Below, piece after piece: positions 19,202-28,295 of a stretch of 64,000 bases of DNA (its first letter is position 1; each line of letters begins with the position of its first letter). Source of the DNA: an uncultured Flavobacteriaceae bacterium (lineage in GTDB: Bacteria > Bacteroidota > Bacteroidia > Flavobacteriales > Flavobacteriaceae). Made by a program: the position numbers and the translations under genes. The notes under the pieces were generated by a model. The model was not told the origin of the DNA and did not search any database. It was given only the letters and a program-made list of their open reading frames with translations. The stretch spans positions 1-64,000 of the forward strand of contig CALSLW010000001.1 of the NCBI GenBank assembly GCA_943787295.1. Reading direction: 5' to 3'.

Positions 19202-20941
19202 TTAATTTTTTGAAATCCTATTCTTACTAAGTATGTTTTTAATTCGGTTTGTGAGGAGGGTTTTTCTACCACTTTCAACATCCAATCTTTTATAATAACT
19301 CAGCATCGTTTCAATTGTATGGCCTGTAATTTCTGAAAGTTCTAAGGGTTCAACTCCTTCCTTTCTAATCATATAAGAAATAAAGTATTTTCTAAGATGG
19401 TGAGATGAGAAAATACTTCTATTTCTCCATCCTAAGCCATTCCAATTTTCAATACTTTCTCCACCTTTTTTTCTATTCCTTATTACTTGCGATTCCTCTT
19501 CAACCATTCGGTTCTTAAAGATGTTGAGATAGTAGTTGGAACGATAAGGTTGATTCGGTTTCTGTTTATAATTTGGTGATTGAAATAGATAGTAGGAATC
19601 AGGCCACAAATACTTACAAACATCAATTATATTGGTTTCCCATCTGTAATCTTTCTTGCCACCTTTTGTTTCAAATTCAACTTTAACTCCTAAATCATGC
19701 GGAGGTTTGTGATGGAAACTCCAAATCGTTTCATCAATTGGAACAATTCGGTTTCTGTTTTTAGAGTTTAGAATGGTGAATAAATATAGGTTTTCATCAT
19801 CTCTATCCTTTTCAAAATAACTTCTCATTCCGTATTCACTTGCTTCACTCTTAATCATACTATCCTCATCTCTAAATGCATTAAGAATTTCACCAACTCT
19901 AAATCCATATCTGAGTTGTAATAAGGATATGAAATAAACTATATCAGCACCAATCGGATTGTTGGCTGGTTGATTTGTATGAAATCTACCAACTCCATTT
20001 TGAATATCTGATTTCTCATAATATCCTCTTCTTAAAACTGATAGATCACCTTTACTCTTGCAAACTGAAATCCATTTATCTCTTACTATTTCAACACACT
20101 CATTTACACATTTCTCATAATCCTTTGGACGAAATAACACCATTTCGTTCTTATCCTTCACTGGGATATATTTTCCATAGGTATTCTTAATAAGTTCGAT
20201 TTGGAAATCAGTAGTGAATGGGTGATATGAAAACATCCCCATCCCTCCCAATGCTGTATCCTTTACTAACCAATCACAGAAAAATCTAATGTTTCTCAAA
20301 TATGATTTAGCAGTAGTTCTTCTAATACTTTCTCCCTTTTCCGAATTGAGATATGCTTTCTTCTTACCATTCTCAATGGTAAATTCTAAATACGTTCTAA
20401 CTAAGGTTGTTAAACCTTTGGTTGGAACTATGCTAATTGGGATATCCTCATTCTTACAATATTCATAAAATCCTTTAATGTATATGAGTTTAGATTTGAT
20501 ACTCTTTGCATTTCTTTTCTGTATGATAGTTTCATCTTTTTCTAATTTGAAAGATGTTGTATCAAAAAACCAACCTCCCATTCTTGCTTCTCTACTCACA
20601 TATTCCAAAATATATGTGTGGAGGAGGTGGGATTGGTTTGATTTTATTTTGAATTGTGTTTGGAGTTTTATTTTGAGTTTATCAAATGCATATTCAAAAG
20701 AACTTTGGTTGCTATCAATATCCTTTGGTTCAGTTGAACATAGGTATTTCATTCTTCCTTTGCCACTCTGTGAGAGTTGGTAATACCAAAAAAACTTATC
20801 ATTTACTTTTTTGATTTTGAATGTTCCATTAGATGATGGATTTGAGAATACATCACTATGGGTTCTTTTCAATGCATCCTCCAAAGATTTACTCCAACCA
20901 TTGAGTTTTTTTAGTTTATCATGTGCTGTTTCTTTCTTCAT
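19202..20941 (-). CDS. Tyrosine recombinase / phage-type integrase
   Basis: 579 residues. Catalytic residues of the family are visible: R348 in YGFRVGEIL, H514 and R517 in HHLRKYF, H541 in ITGHTIETM and the nucleophile Y550 in SYYKRL. The N-terminal half (about 1-300) carries the SAM-like core-binding domain, with a long basic region before it. It catalyses integration and excision of a mobile element. It is longer than XerC/D-type enzymes and similar in size to integrases of Bacteroidota islands. It reads away from a cluster of ATGAGGGTAA repeats just upstream of its start. It points toward the esterase, suggesting both belong to one inserted segment. Confidence 0.9.
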   Translation of the reverse strand: MKKETAHDKLKKLNGWSKSLEDALKRTHSDVFSNPSSNGTFKIKKVNDKFFWYYQLSQSGKGRMKYLCSTEPKDIDSNQSSFEYAFDKLKIKLQTQFKIKSNQSHLLHTYILEYVSREARMGGWFFDTTSFKLEKDETIIQKRNAKSIKSKLIYIKGFYEYCKNEDIPISIVPTKGLTTLVRTYLEFTIENGKKKAYLNSEKGESIRRTTAKSYLRNIRFFCDWLVKDTALGGMGMFSYHPFTTDFQIELIKNTYGKYIPVKDKNEMVLFRPKDYEKCVNECVEIVRDKWISVCKSKGDLSVLRRGYYEKSDIQNGVGRFHTNQPANNPIGADIVYFISLLQLRYGFRVGEILNAFRDEDSMIKSEASEYGMRSYFEKDRDDENLYLFTILNSKNRNRIVPIDETIWSFHHKPPHDLGVKVEFETKGGKKDYRWETNIIDVCKYLWPDSYYLFQSPNYKQKPNQPYRSNYYLNIFKNRMVEEESQVIRNRKKGGESIENWNGLGWRNRSIFSSHHLRKYFISYMIRKEGVEPLELSEITGHTIETMLSYYKRLDVESGRKTLLTNRIKNILSKNRISKN

Positions 20942-20945
20942 TTTG

Positions 20946-21057
20946 ATGAGGGTAATTTCCCAAATCTAAATAAAAAAAGATATAATTCAAAAAAATAATG
21001 AGGGTAAAATGAGGGTAAATGTATTTTTGTGTTTTTTCAAATTCTCTGTTTTACCCT
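20946..21057. repeat. ATGAGGGTAA repeat cluster at the integrase 5' end
   Basis: Three exact direct copies of ATGAGGGTAA lie at 20946-20955, 20998-21007 and 21009-21018; the last two are in tandem with an 11-base period. An inverted core (TTACCCT) lies at 21051-21057. Such grouped short repeats beside an integrase gene resemble integrase arm-type binding sites or an att region, and may also regulate the gene. This is inference. Confidence 0.5.
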
Positions 21058-21558
21058 GTAAATAGTGAGTTTTTGGGATTTGGTAGGACAACCATAACTT
21101 TAATTGTAAAGTATCATTTTTTCTTCTATAGAGATTCCCCAACAGATTTTTTTGAATTTGATAATGTTTTGCTAGAGGATTTTAATAAAGCGGATATAGG
21201 AGATTACTTTTTAGAAAAATTCCAAAAAGATCATTTTAGCTTTTCGCTATTTAAAATATTTGAACCATTTCTCCAAGGTGAGTCACATCAGTTTGACACT
21301 AGGTCAATTTCAATACTATCAGATGAAGAGGATAAGGTGCTAAGAATGATCAGAAGGAATTATGAAGACCTCAAATCAATAACCATTCGCTTTAACAAAT
21401 CTAAACCCACTCACTTAGAGATTAAATCCACAAAAAAAGTAGCTGCTCAAAGCAGAATCATGGATCACATAAAGAAAAAGGACTATTCAACTATTGTTAT
21501 CCAAACGGTTGATGGGAATGTGGTCAACTTTGAAAATACTAGAAAATACAAATTATGA
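21019..21558 (+). CDS. Unrecognised 179-aa protein beside the recombinases
   Basis: I do not recognise a family. The first 40 residues are hydrophobic and aromatic and look unlike the rest (FSNSLFYPVNSEFLGF). They start right after the ATGAGGGTAA repeats, so the N-terminus may be new sequence joined to a truncated older gene. From about residue 40 it is a charged, soluble-looking protein, with DEEDKVLRMIRRNYEDLKS and KVAAQSRIMDHIKKKDYSTI in the C-terminal half. Its stop overlaps an ATG (ATGA) opening a 33-codon frame, followed by the 47-aa ORF and the large serine recombinase, so it probably belongs to the recombinase operon. It could be an accessory or regulatory factor, but function is unknown. 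Confidence 0.5.
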   Translation: MYFCVFSNSLFYPVNSEFLGFGRTTITLIVKYHFFFYRDSPTDFFEFDNVLLEDFNKADIGDYFLEKFQKDHFSFSLFKIFEPFLQGESHQFDTRSISILSDEEDKVLRMIRRNYEDLKSITIRFNKSKPTHLEIKSTKKVAAQSRIMDHIKKKDYSTIVIQTVDGNVVNFENTRKYKL

Positions 21559-21633
21559 TACTGAACACATCAGATCGATTGATAAATAGCAACCCTATTG
21601 TAAACGCAAAGGAATTGCACGTGTATCAAAATC

Positions 21634-21777
21634 ATGTTATCAGAAAACGAATGTAAAATCATTTTAAATAAAAACAGAAAAGAAAAACTAACCAACGGAG
21701 AAGTACAACAAGTCAAAGCTTTTTTTGAGCTCATAGCCACAGCTCAAATAGAAGCCTTTCAAAACAAGAAGCAATGA
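21634..21777 (+). CDS. 47-aa ORF translationally coupled to the large serine recombinase
   Basis: A small frame, ATG 21634 to TGA 21775-21777, whose stop overlaps the recombinase start as ATGA. The product begins MLSENECKIILNKNRKE and ends EAFQNKKQ. It is charged and probably helical, with no membrane segment. The overlap suggests translational coupling, so it may be a real accessory peptide of the recombinase module (for example a directionality or control factor). I recognise no homologue. Confidence 0.5.
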   Translation: MLSENECKIILNKNRKEKLTNGEVQQVKAFFELIATAQIEAFQNKKQ

Positions 21778-23360
21778 AAAGAGCAGTAATCATGTCAAGA
21801 GTCAGTAGTGACGAGCAGGCCAAGGGGTTTAGTTTGGGTGTTCAATACGAGCAGCTAACAAATTATTGCAAGAGGAAGGATATTGAAGTTGTTACACACT
21901 ACAAAGAAGATCATTCGGCAAAAGACTTCAACCGACCAGAGTTTCAAAACTTCTTGCGATTTGCAAAGAAAAATAAGAACACCATAGATTATTTATTAGT
22001 AACCACTTGGGACCGCTTCTCTAGAAACGTAACAGACTCATTTGTTATGATTCGTCGATTGAGAGCCATGGGGATCGAAGTACAGGCTATTGAACAACCA
22101 ATTGATTTTAAAGTCCCTGAGAGTAAAGCGATGTTAGCACTCAATTTGGTTCTACCTGAAATTGATAACGATAGAAGATCAATAAAAATACGTGGGGGAA
22201 TTAGAGGATCATTAAAAGCAGGACGTTGGTGTAGAATGGCACCTATGGGCTACCTAAATAGGAGAGATGATAATAACAAGCCCATCATTATTCCAGGTCC
22301 TAAGGCTAAATTTATTCAGTATGCTTTTAAGGGAATTATCAAGGGTAAGACACAAGCAGTAATTCGTGAGGAGCTGAGTAATAAAGGATTTAAAGTCAGT
22401 AGAAACAATCTGTCAATTTTATTAAAGAACCCTGTGTATATGGGCAAGATTGTAGTCCCTAAAGAAGGTGAGGAGCAAGAGCAATGGATTGAGGGGATTC
22501 ATCAAGGAATTATTTCTGAGAAACTGTTTTACCAAGTGCAACAGGAGTTAGCTGAGCGTCAAAACAAAAGGAATAGGCCCACTTACAATACCTTACGTGA
22601 AGAGTTGCCGCTAAGAGGAGTATTACAGTGCTCAAAATGCCAATCCAAAATGACAGGTAGCCCTTCTAAAAGCGCTACGGGTAGAAAGTATTTTTATTAC
22701 CATTGCAATCATTGTAAGAAAGAGCGATTCTCAGCCAAGAAAGTAAATACAGTTTTTGAATCTATTTTGGACGATTTTCAATTCACCAAACAATCAAAAG
22801 TGCTTTACAAGGAAATCTTAAAATCATTGTCTGGGACAAGCCAAAAAAATACGTTGAGAAAAAGAAAAAAATTGGATAAAGAATTGGCTTCTGCAAACCA
22901 GCGAATTGAAAATCTAGAAGATTTACTAGTTGACGGGACGATCACTCCAAAAGTATATGGTAAAACATTAAATCGATACACAAAACAACGAGATCAAATT
23001 ACTGCAAACATACATGCACTAAATACCTCAGACTCCGAATATATGGGTCTGGTTGAAAATGCATTTCACCACTTAGAAAACTTTAAACAAACCTATATTA
23101 ATAGTCCTCTAGCCCATAAACAAAAGCTAATAAGTTCGATATTCCCAGAAAAAATTGAATTTGACGGAAAAAAATGTCGAACTATTAGAATTAATGATTT
23201 TTTGAGATATATCTTGCAGATAGACAAGGAGTTACCTGAAAATAAAAAGGGACAAATCTCAAAAAACATGAGTTTGTCCCGTTTGGTGGAGTCGGAGGGA
23301 ATCGAACCCTCGTCCAAACAAGCAATAGAAGAGCCTTCTACACGTTTAGTTTTTACTTGA
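21774..23360 (+). CDS. Large serine recombinase (integrase type)
   Basis: 528 residues. The catalytic domain starts SRVSSDEQAKGFSLGVQ (nucleophile S11, R9), with TWDRFSRN as the second active-site motif. The Recombinase domain runs about residues 150-260. A zinc ribbon follows (CSKCQSKM, then HCNHCKK) and a long coiled coil (RKRKKLDKELASANQRIENLEDLL). It integrates and excises DNA circles at short att sites. The last 25-30 residues (SRLVESEGIEPSSKQ and onward) are read from DNA that is also the tmRNA terminator and 3' end on the other strand. The natural C-terminus is therefore completed by the chromosomal target, strong evidence that ssrA is the insertion site. ATG 21774 overlaps the upstream 47-aa ORF. 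Confidence 0.92.
   Translation: MKRAVIMSRVSSDEQAKGFSLGVQYEQLTNYCKRKDIEVVTHYKEDHSAKDFNRPEFQNFLRFAKKNKNTIDYLLVTTWDRFSRNVTDSFVMIRRLRAMGIEVQAIEQPIDFKVPESKAMLALNLVLPEIDNDRRSIKIRGGIRGSLKAGRWCRMAPMGYLNRRDDNNKPIIIPGPKAKFIQYAFKGIIKGKTQAVIREELSNKGFKVSRNNLSILLKNPVYMGKIVVPKEGEEQEQWIEGIHQGIISEKLFYQVQQELAERQNKRNRPTYNTLREELPLRGVLQCSKCQSKMTGSPSKSATGRKYFYYHCNHCKKERFSAKKVNTVFESILDDFQFTKQSKVLYKEILKSLSGTSQKNTLRKRKKLDKELASANQRIENLEDLLVDGTITPKVYGKTLNRYTKQRDQITANIHALNTSDSEYMGLVENAFHHLENFKQTYINSPLAHKQKLISSIFPEKIEFDGKKCRTIRINDFLRYILQIDKELPENKKGQISKNMSLSRLVESEGIEPSSKQAIEEPSTRLVFT
23244..23280 (-). terminator. Rho-independent terminator of ssrA
   Basis: On the minus strand GGGACAAACTCATG pairs with GAGATTTGTCCC around a T-rich loop and is followed by a run of five T. 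It lies 4 bases after the tmRNA CCA end. It is also inside the recombinase coding frame on the plus strand. Confidence 0.85.
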
Positions 23361-23680
23361 TTTTCGAGCTAAGGCTGACTAAAAACGGCCTACCTTAACC
23401 TTATTACCTTTATTGAAAAGTTTAGTCGGTATTCCTAAACTTCGATGTTGACTTCTCTGGTGCCTCTAGTTTAACCGCCGTCAACAAGGGCTGTTAAGAG
23501 ACATCCGGCTTCTCAACCTAGTTGAGACTGGGCAATGACTTACTATAATTCAGTCGCTTATGCAGCTAGAGCGTAGTTATTTTCGCCAATTAAGGTTTGA
23601 ATCCATGATTTACGAGCTGTGACTCAATGCTCGACGTGCTTACTGTTCGATTGATCTCGCTGTCAAAACCAGTCGACCCC
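23284..23680 (-). ncRNA. ssrA: tmRNA (transfer-messenger RNA)
   Basis: 397 bases. The 5' end GGGGTCG (23674-23680) pairs with CGACTCC (23288-23294), followed by A and an encoded CCA at 23284-23286. The T-arm contains GGTTCGATTCC. The tag frame at 23558-23587 reads GENNYALAA then TAA, a tag of the Bacteroidota type. The molecule rescues stalled ribosomes and adds this degradation tag. Its 3' end is intact even though a large serine recombinase abuts and overlaps it from the opposite strand, as expected when an element integrates there and restores the RNA sequence. Confidence 0.95.
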
Positions 23681-23714
23681 ATGATGTAAATGAACGTTTG
23701 CATTATTGCGTCCT

Positions 23715-23722
23715 CAAAAGTA
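23715..23722 (-). promoter_or_regulatory. Probable -7 element for ssrA
   Basis: TACTTTTG on the minus strand matches the Bacteroidota TAnnTTTG element. It lies 34 bases before the mature tmRNA 5' end, leaving a short leader for RNase P to remove. The matching -33 TTG is not well placed, so confidence is moderate. Confidence 0.5.
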
Positions 23723-23839
23723 GTAATAATCCAGTCAAATAGAGGCCATCCTTTAACGCAAAATCACTACTGCTTTTTTGATGTAATAATTTATTGTATA
23801 TTTTAAACATATAATAAACTTCAAACAAGTAATTATCCC

Positions 23840-24712
23840 ATGAAAAAACTTCAGCTTCAGCAACTTAGTAAAACGTATGCCAATGGCGTAAAAGCTTTAG
23901 ACAATGTTAGTATTGATATCGATAGTGGGATGTTTGGTCTTTTAGGACCTAATGGAGCAGGAAAGTCAACCCTAATGCGCACTATTGCTACATTGCAAGA
24001 TCCAGATCAGGGAAGTATAACATTTGGTGAATATAACCCATTGACTCATCCTACCGAGTTTAGAAAAGTATTAGGCTATCTTCCACAAGAGTTTGGTGTT
24101 TATCCTCGCATTTCTGCAGAACAATTACTCGATCATTTAGCTGCTCTAAAGGGTATAACGAATAAAGGCGAACGCAAAGAATTAGTTCATTACCTGCTTC
24201 ACAAAGTGAATCTTTTTGACAAGCGCAATAAAAATGTAAAGGGTTTTTCTGGTGGAATGAAGCAACGGGTTGGGATCGCGCAAGCATTAATAGGAAACCC
24301 AAAAGTTCTAATTGTTGATGAACCTACTGCTGGCCTTGATCCAGGCGAGCGTAATCGTTTTTATGATCTTATTTCAGATGTAGGAGAAGATGTGGTAGTG
24401 ATTTTGTCTACTCATATAGTGGATGATGTTCGCGAATTATGCACCCGCATGGCGGTGATGAATCACGGTCGAATTGTTTTTCAAGGCACACCAAATGAAG
24501 GGATTTCGGCTTTAAAGGGAAAAGTTTTTGAAAAACAAATCAATAGAAATGAACTAGAAGAGTACAGAACTAACTTTAATGTGATATCTAATCGACTTAT
24601 CGGCGGAAAACCTGTCATTCATATTTTGGGTGAAAAGCCAGATAATAGTTTTAAAGCAATCGACCCATCACTAGAAGATGTTTTCTTTTCTAAACTTCAA
24701 GAACAGCATTAA
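23840..24712 (+). CDS. ABC transporter ATP-binding protein
   Basis: 290 residues, a single ABC nucleotide-binding domain of the ABC-2 exporter type. Walker A is GPNGAGKST, the Q-loop region is LPQEFGVYP, the signature is FSGGMKQR, Walker B is VLIVDEPTAGLD and the H-loop is STHIVDD. The gene is followed 13 bases later by a permease fused to an M1 peptidase, and the pair clearly form one operon and transporter. It is the first gene right of the ssrA border and lies in sequence with core-genome character. What it exports is unknown. Confidence 0.92.
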   Translation: MKKLQLQQLSKTYANGVKALDNVSIDIDSGMFGLLGPNGAGKSTLMRTIATLQDPDQGSITFGEYNPLTHPTEFRKVLGYLPQEFGVYPRISAEQLLDHLAALKGITNKGERKELVHYLLHKVNLFDKRNKNVKGFSGGMKQRVGIAQALIGNPKVLIVDEPTAGLDPGERNRFYDLISDVGEDVVVILSTHIVDDVRELCTRMAVMNHGRIVFQGTPNEGISALKGKVFEKQINRNELEEYRTNFNVISNRLIGGKPVIHILGEKPDNSFKAIDPSLEDVFFSKLQEQH

Positions 24713-24725
24713 GACTCCCCCCATT

Positions 24726-27700
24726 ATGTTTAAACAATTTTTTCTTTCAGAATTACGATACAATCTTCGTCAACCCATGGTGTATTTATTTTTCACCATA
24801 GTTTTTTTGTTGGTTTTTGCAGCTAACTCAACAGATAATGTTCAGATTGGGGGCGCAATAGGAAACGTCAACCGCAATGCACCTCATGTTATTACGGTCT
24901 TCACATCGGTGATGTGTATTTTTGGGCTTTTGTTTGCTGTAGCTTTTTTCAATAATGCCGCTTTAAGAGATCATAAATATAATTTTCAAGACATTCTTTT
25001 TGCCACTCCATTAAACAAGTTTGGGTATTTTTTTGGGCGTTTTACAGCGGCGCTTTTGTTGTCTACAATCCCTCTACTCGGTGTCTTTTTTGGTATTGCC
25101 TTAGGATCTTTTGTAGCCCCCTTAGCAGGTTGGATAGAACCAGATCGTTTTGGTCCTCTTGAGTTGAGTACTTTCTTGAGTAATTACTTTATTTTCGTTT
25201 TGCCTAATATGCTTTTTGCGGGTTCAATTATATATTTACTTGCGCAACGTTTTCGCAGTACAATAGTCTCTTTTGTTGGTGCTTTAATCATTATCATAGC
25301 GTATTCAGTTTCTGGAAACTATTTGTCTGATTTAGACAATGAAACTCTAGGGGCTTTAGTGGATACCTTTGGTAATCGCACCTATGGTATAGTGTCTAAG
25401 TATTATACCCCACTAGAGAAAAACACACTCAATCCATCTTTTTCTGGTTTGATGTTGTGGAATCGTTTGATTTGGATTGGACTATCCCTAGGCTTATTAG
25501 CCTTTTCTTATTTGAGTTTCAGTTTTTCTGATCGAAAAACTAAAGTGAAGAAAGAAGAAGCTAAAGTCGAAACCTCTGAGTCTGGTTCTGCTGTAAAGCC
25601 AGAAAACATCGAATTAGAGGCATCTGTTTTAGGGCAATTTTTTAGCTTTTTTAGTTTGAATTTAAAAAGCATATACAAGCATGTAACCTTTAGAATCTTA
25701 TTTCTTTTTAGTGTTATTTTACTTTTGACAGATTTGATTTCGGGATTTGAATATTACGGTTTACAATCGTACCCTTTGACCTATAGAATGACAGATGCCA
25801 TTGATGGTACGACGCTATTCATCATGATTATCCTTGTCTTTTTTAGTGGGGAATTAATTTGGCGAGACCGGGATATGAACATCAACGAAGTAATCGATGC
25901 AACTCCGCACATTACTTTAATTCCATTGTTTGCTAAGACACTTTCGCTGTTCAGTCTCACCTTATTTCTTCATATTTTCTTTGTCTTTATTACTGTGATG
26001 TATCAACTTATCATGGGGTATTTTCAAATTGAATTTTCAACCTATTTTTGGGACTTTATTTATAATTCATTCCCGCTTTATTTAGTAACTAGTTTGACCT
26101 TAGTCGCAGTGCAGGTGTTGGTGAATAATAAATATGTAGGTTATATGGTCTCTGTTGTTGTTATTCTAGGCTTAGATATTATTTTGTCAATAGCAGATGT
26201 ACAAACGAATATGCTTCGTTTTATGGGAACCCCCTATTTAATTTATTCTGACATGAACGGGTTTGGGCCAAGTGAAAAAGGAGTGTTTTGGTTTAGCCTT
26301 TACTGGTTAGTTGGTGCCCTTTTCTTACTGATGCTTTCTGGTCGTTTTTGGGCTAGAGGAAAGGTGAGTTCATTTAAAGAACGATTTAATAGCCAATTGA
26401 CAAAACCCAGTCCGCGATATAATATATTGGTGGTTACAACTGGAGCCTTATGGTTAGGAATTGCAACCTTTGTTTACTACAACACACAAGAATTAAACCC
26501 TTATAAAACGGGTGATGATGCAGAACAACTGGCCATCGATTATGAAACGATCTATAAACAATATAAAGATATGCCTCATCCAAAGGTTATTGAAGCAAAA
26601 TATATGATCGATATTTTCCCTAGTGATCGAAGTGCAGAGGTAGTCTCTAAAATAGCATTAGTCAACCCTTATGATGCTCCAATAGATACACTCTTATTCA
26701 ATGTGAGTAATCAACGTGAGGAGCTATATGATTTTCCTAATGCAACATTAGTTAAAAAGGATGAAAAACACAATGTGCATTTTTATGTTTTTGATCCCCC
26801 CTTTGTTAAGGGAGACACCATAGAGGCTAAGGTAAGTATGCGCTTTTCTCCAAAAGGTTTTGCTAATGGGGGAGCATCTACTAGTGTGGTTAAGAACGGT
26901 TCTTTTTTCAATAATTTTCAAGTTCTTCCCGATATTGGATACAATGAAGGAAAAGAATTAAGTGATCGAAATAAACGAAAAAAGTTTAAACTTCCGCCTA
27001 AAGATAGAATGCCTCCTTTAGAGGAAAATTGCACTGAAAACTGTTTAAAAAATTACCTTACAAATGGTTATTCTGATTACATCAATGTTGAAACGATAAT
27101 TTCTACAGAGAAGGGACAAATCGCCGTTGCTCCTGGATCAATGGTTGAACAGTGGGAGGAAAATAATCGCAATTATTACAAGTATATTGTTGATCACCCC
27201 TCACAAAATTTTTATTCATTTATTTCTGCTGACTATGAAGTGGCAAAGCGTGACTGGAATGGTATTGCAATCGAAATTTACCACGATGCTAAGCATGGAG
27301 TGAATGTAGATAAAATGATGGATGCCGTTGAACGATCCTTAGCGTATTACACTAAAAATTTTGGTCCATATACACATAAACAATGTCGTATTATTGAGTT
27401 TCCACGCTTTTCTACCTTTGCTCAAGCTTTTCCCGGGACCATGCCGTATTCAGAGGCTTTTGGTTTTGTAATTAACTTAGAAGACGAAGAAAAAAACAAT
27501 GTGATTGACGCCGTGATTGCTCACGAGATGGCTCATCAATGGTGGGCACATCAACTAGTTGGGGCAAATATGCAAGGGGGTACACTTATGAGTGAAAGCT
27601 TTTCTGAATACTCTTCCTTAATGACCATGAAAAGTATTGCTAAAACCCCCATGGACATGCGTGAGTTTTTAAAATACGATCACGATCGATACCTACGTGG

Positions 27701-28295
27701 AAGAGCTTCAGAGTTAGAGAAAGAATTACCCTTGTATAAGGTTGAAAATCAATCCTACATTCATTACGGAAAAGGAAGCGTTATTCTATATGCCTTACAA
27801 GATTATATAGGCGAAGACAAAGTAAATGAAGCAATGAGTGAATTCCTTGTGGCACATAAATACCAAACTCCTTACCCTACTTCTTTGGATTTTCTCTCTT
27901 ATTTGGAACCTAAAGTTCCTGATTCACTCAATTATTTGATAAAGGATTGGTTCAAGGAAATCACCCTTTATGACAACCGTTTACTCTCAGCTAAAGCAGA
28001 AAAGCTCGACAATGGTAAGTATGCCATATCGCTTGAGATTGAGGCCCGTAAAATAAAATCTGATTCTATTGGGAATGAGCAAGAGGTCGCATTAAATGAA
28101 TGGGTTGATATTGGCGTCTTTGCAGATAGTGACGAAAAAATCCTTATGCATCAAAAGAGAATCAAACTAACTGAAGCAAAAACCAATGTGTTGATTGAAG
28201 CCGATTCTCTTCCTGCAAAAGCAGCGATCGATCCACGTCATATATTGATCGATCGGGTCTTTGATGATAATATTAAAACAGTAAAAATAGACTAA
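24726..28295 (+). CDS. ABC-2 permease fused to M1 family aminopeptidase
   Basis: About 1189 residues. The first 580 hold two sets of roughly six membrane helices of ABC-2 permease type. After one more helix (YNILVVTTGALWLGIATFVYY) the remaining 600 residues are a gluzincin peptidase. HEMAHQWW begins at H933, giving zinc ligands H933 and H937 and catalytic E934; a third ligand is likely in MSESFSEYSS. A GAMEN-like substrate motif is not obvious. The peptidase is probably on the outer face of the inner membrane. Such fusions are known in Bacteroidota as ABC permease/M1 aminopeptidase, but their substrate is not established. The start is ATG 24726, clear of the ATPase stop, rather than 24678. 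Confidence 0.88.
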   Translation: MFKQFFLSELRYNLRQPMVYLFFTIVFLLVFAANSTDNVQIGGAIGNVNRNAPHVITVFTSVMCIFGLLFAVAFFNNAALRDHKYNFQDILFATPLNKFGYFFGRFTAALLLSTIPLLGVFFGIALGSFVAPLAGWIEPDRFGPLELSTFLSNYFIFVLPNMLFAGSIIYLLAQRFRSTIVSFVGALIIIIAYSVSGNYLSDLDNETLGALVDTFGNRTYGIVSKYYTPLEKNTLNPSFSGLMLWNRLIWIGLSLGLLAFSYLSFSFSDRKTKVKKEEAKVETSESGSAVKPENIELEASVLGQFFSFFSLNLKSIYKHVTFRILFLFSVILLLTDLISGFEYYGLQSYPLTYRMTDAIDGTTLFIMIILVFFSGELIWRDRDMNINEVIDATPHITLIPLFAKTLSLFSLTLFLHIFFVFITVMYQLIMGYFQIEFSTYFWDFIYNSFPLYLVTSLTLVAVQVLVNNKYVGYMVSVVVILGLDIILSIADVQTNMLRFMGTPYLIYSDMNGFGPSEKGVFWFSLYWLVGALFLLMLSGRFWARGKVSSFKERFNSQLTKPSPRYNILVVTTGALWLGIATFVYYNTQELNPYKTGDDAEQLAIDYETIYKQYKDMPHPKVIEAKYMIDIFPSDRSAEVVSKIALVNPYDAPIDTLLFNVSNQREELYDFPNATLVKKDEKHNVHFYVFDPPFVKGDTIEAKVSMRFSPKGFANGGASTSVVKNGSFFNNFQVLPDIGYNEGKELSDRNKRKKFKLPPKDRMPPLEENCTENCLKNYLTNGYSDYINVETIISTEKGQIAVAPGSMVEQWEENNRNYYKYIVDHPSQNFYSFISADYEVAKRDWNGIAIEIYHDAKHGVNVDKMMDAVERSLAYYTKNFGPYTHKQCRIIEFPRFSTFAQAFPGTMPYSEAFGFVINLEDEEKNNVIDAVIAHEMAHQWWAHQLVGANMQGGTLMSESFSEYSSLMTMKSIAKTPMDMREFLKYDHDRYLRGRASELEKELPLYKVENQSYIHYGKGSVILYALQDYIGEDKVNEAMSEFLVAHKYQTPYPTSLDFLSYLEPKVPDSLNYLIKDWFKEITLYDNRLLSAKAEKLDNGKYAISLEIEARKIKSDSIGNEQEVALNEWVDIGVFADSDEKILMHQKRIKLTEAKTNVLIEADSLPAKAAIDPRHILIDRVFDDNIKTVKID

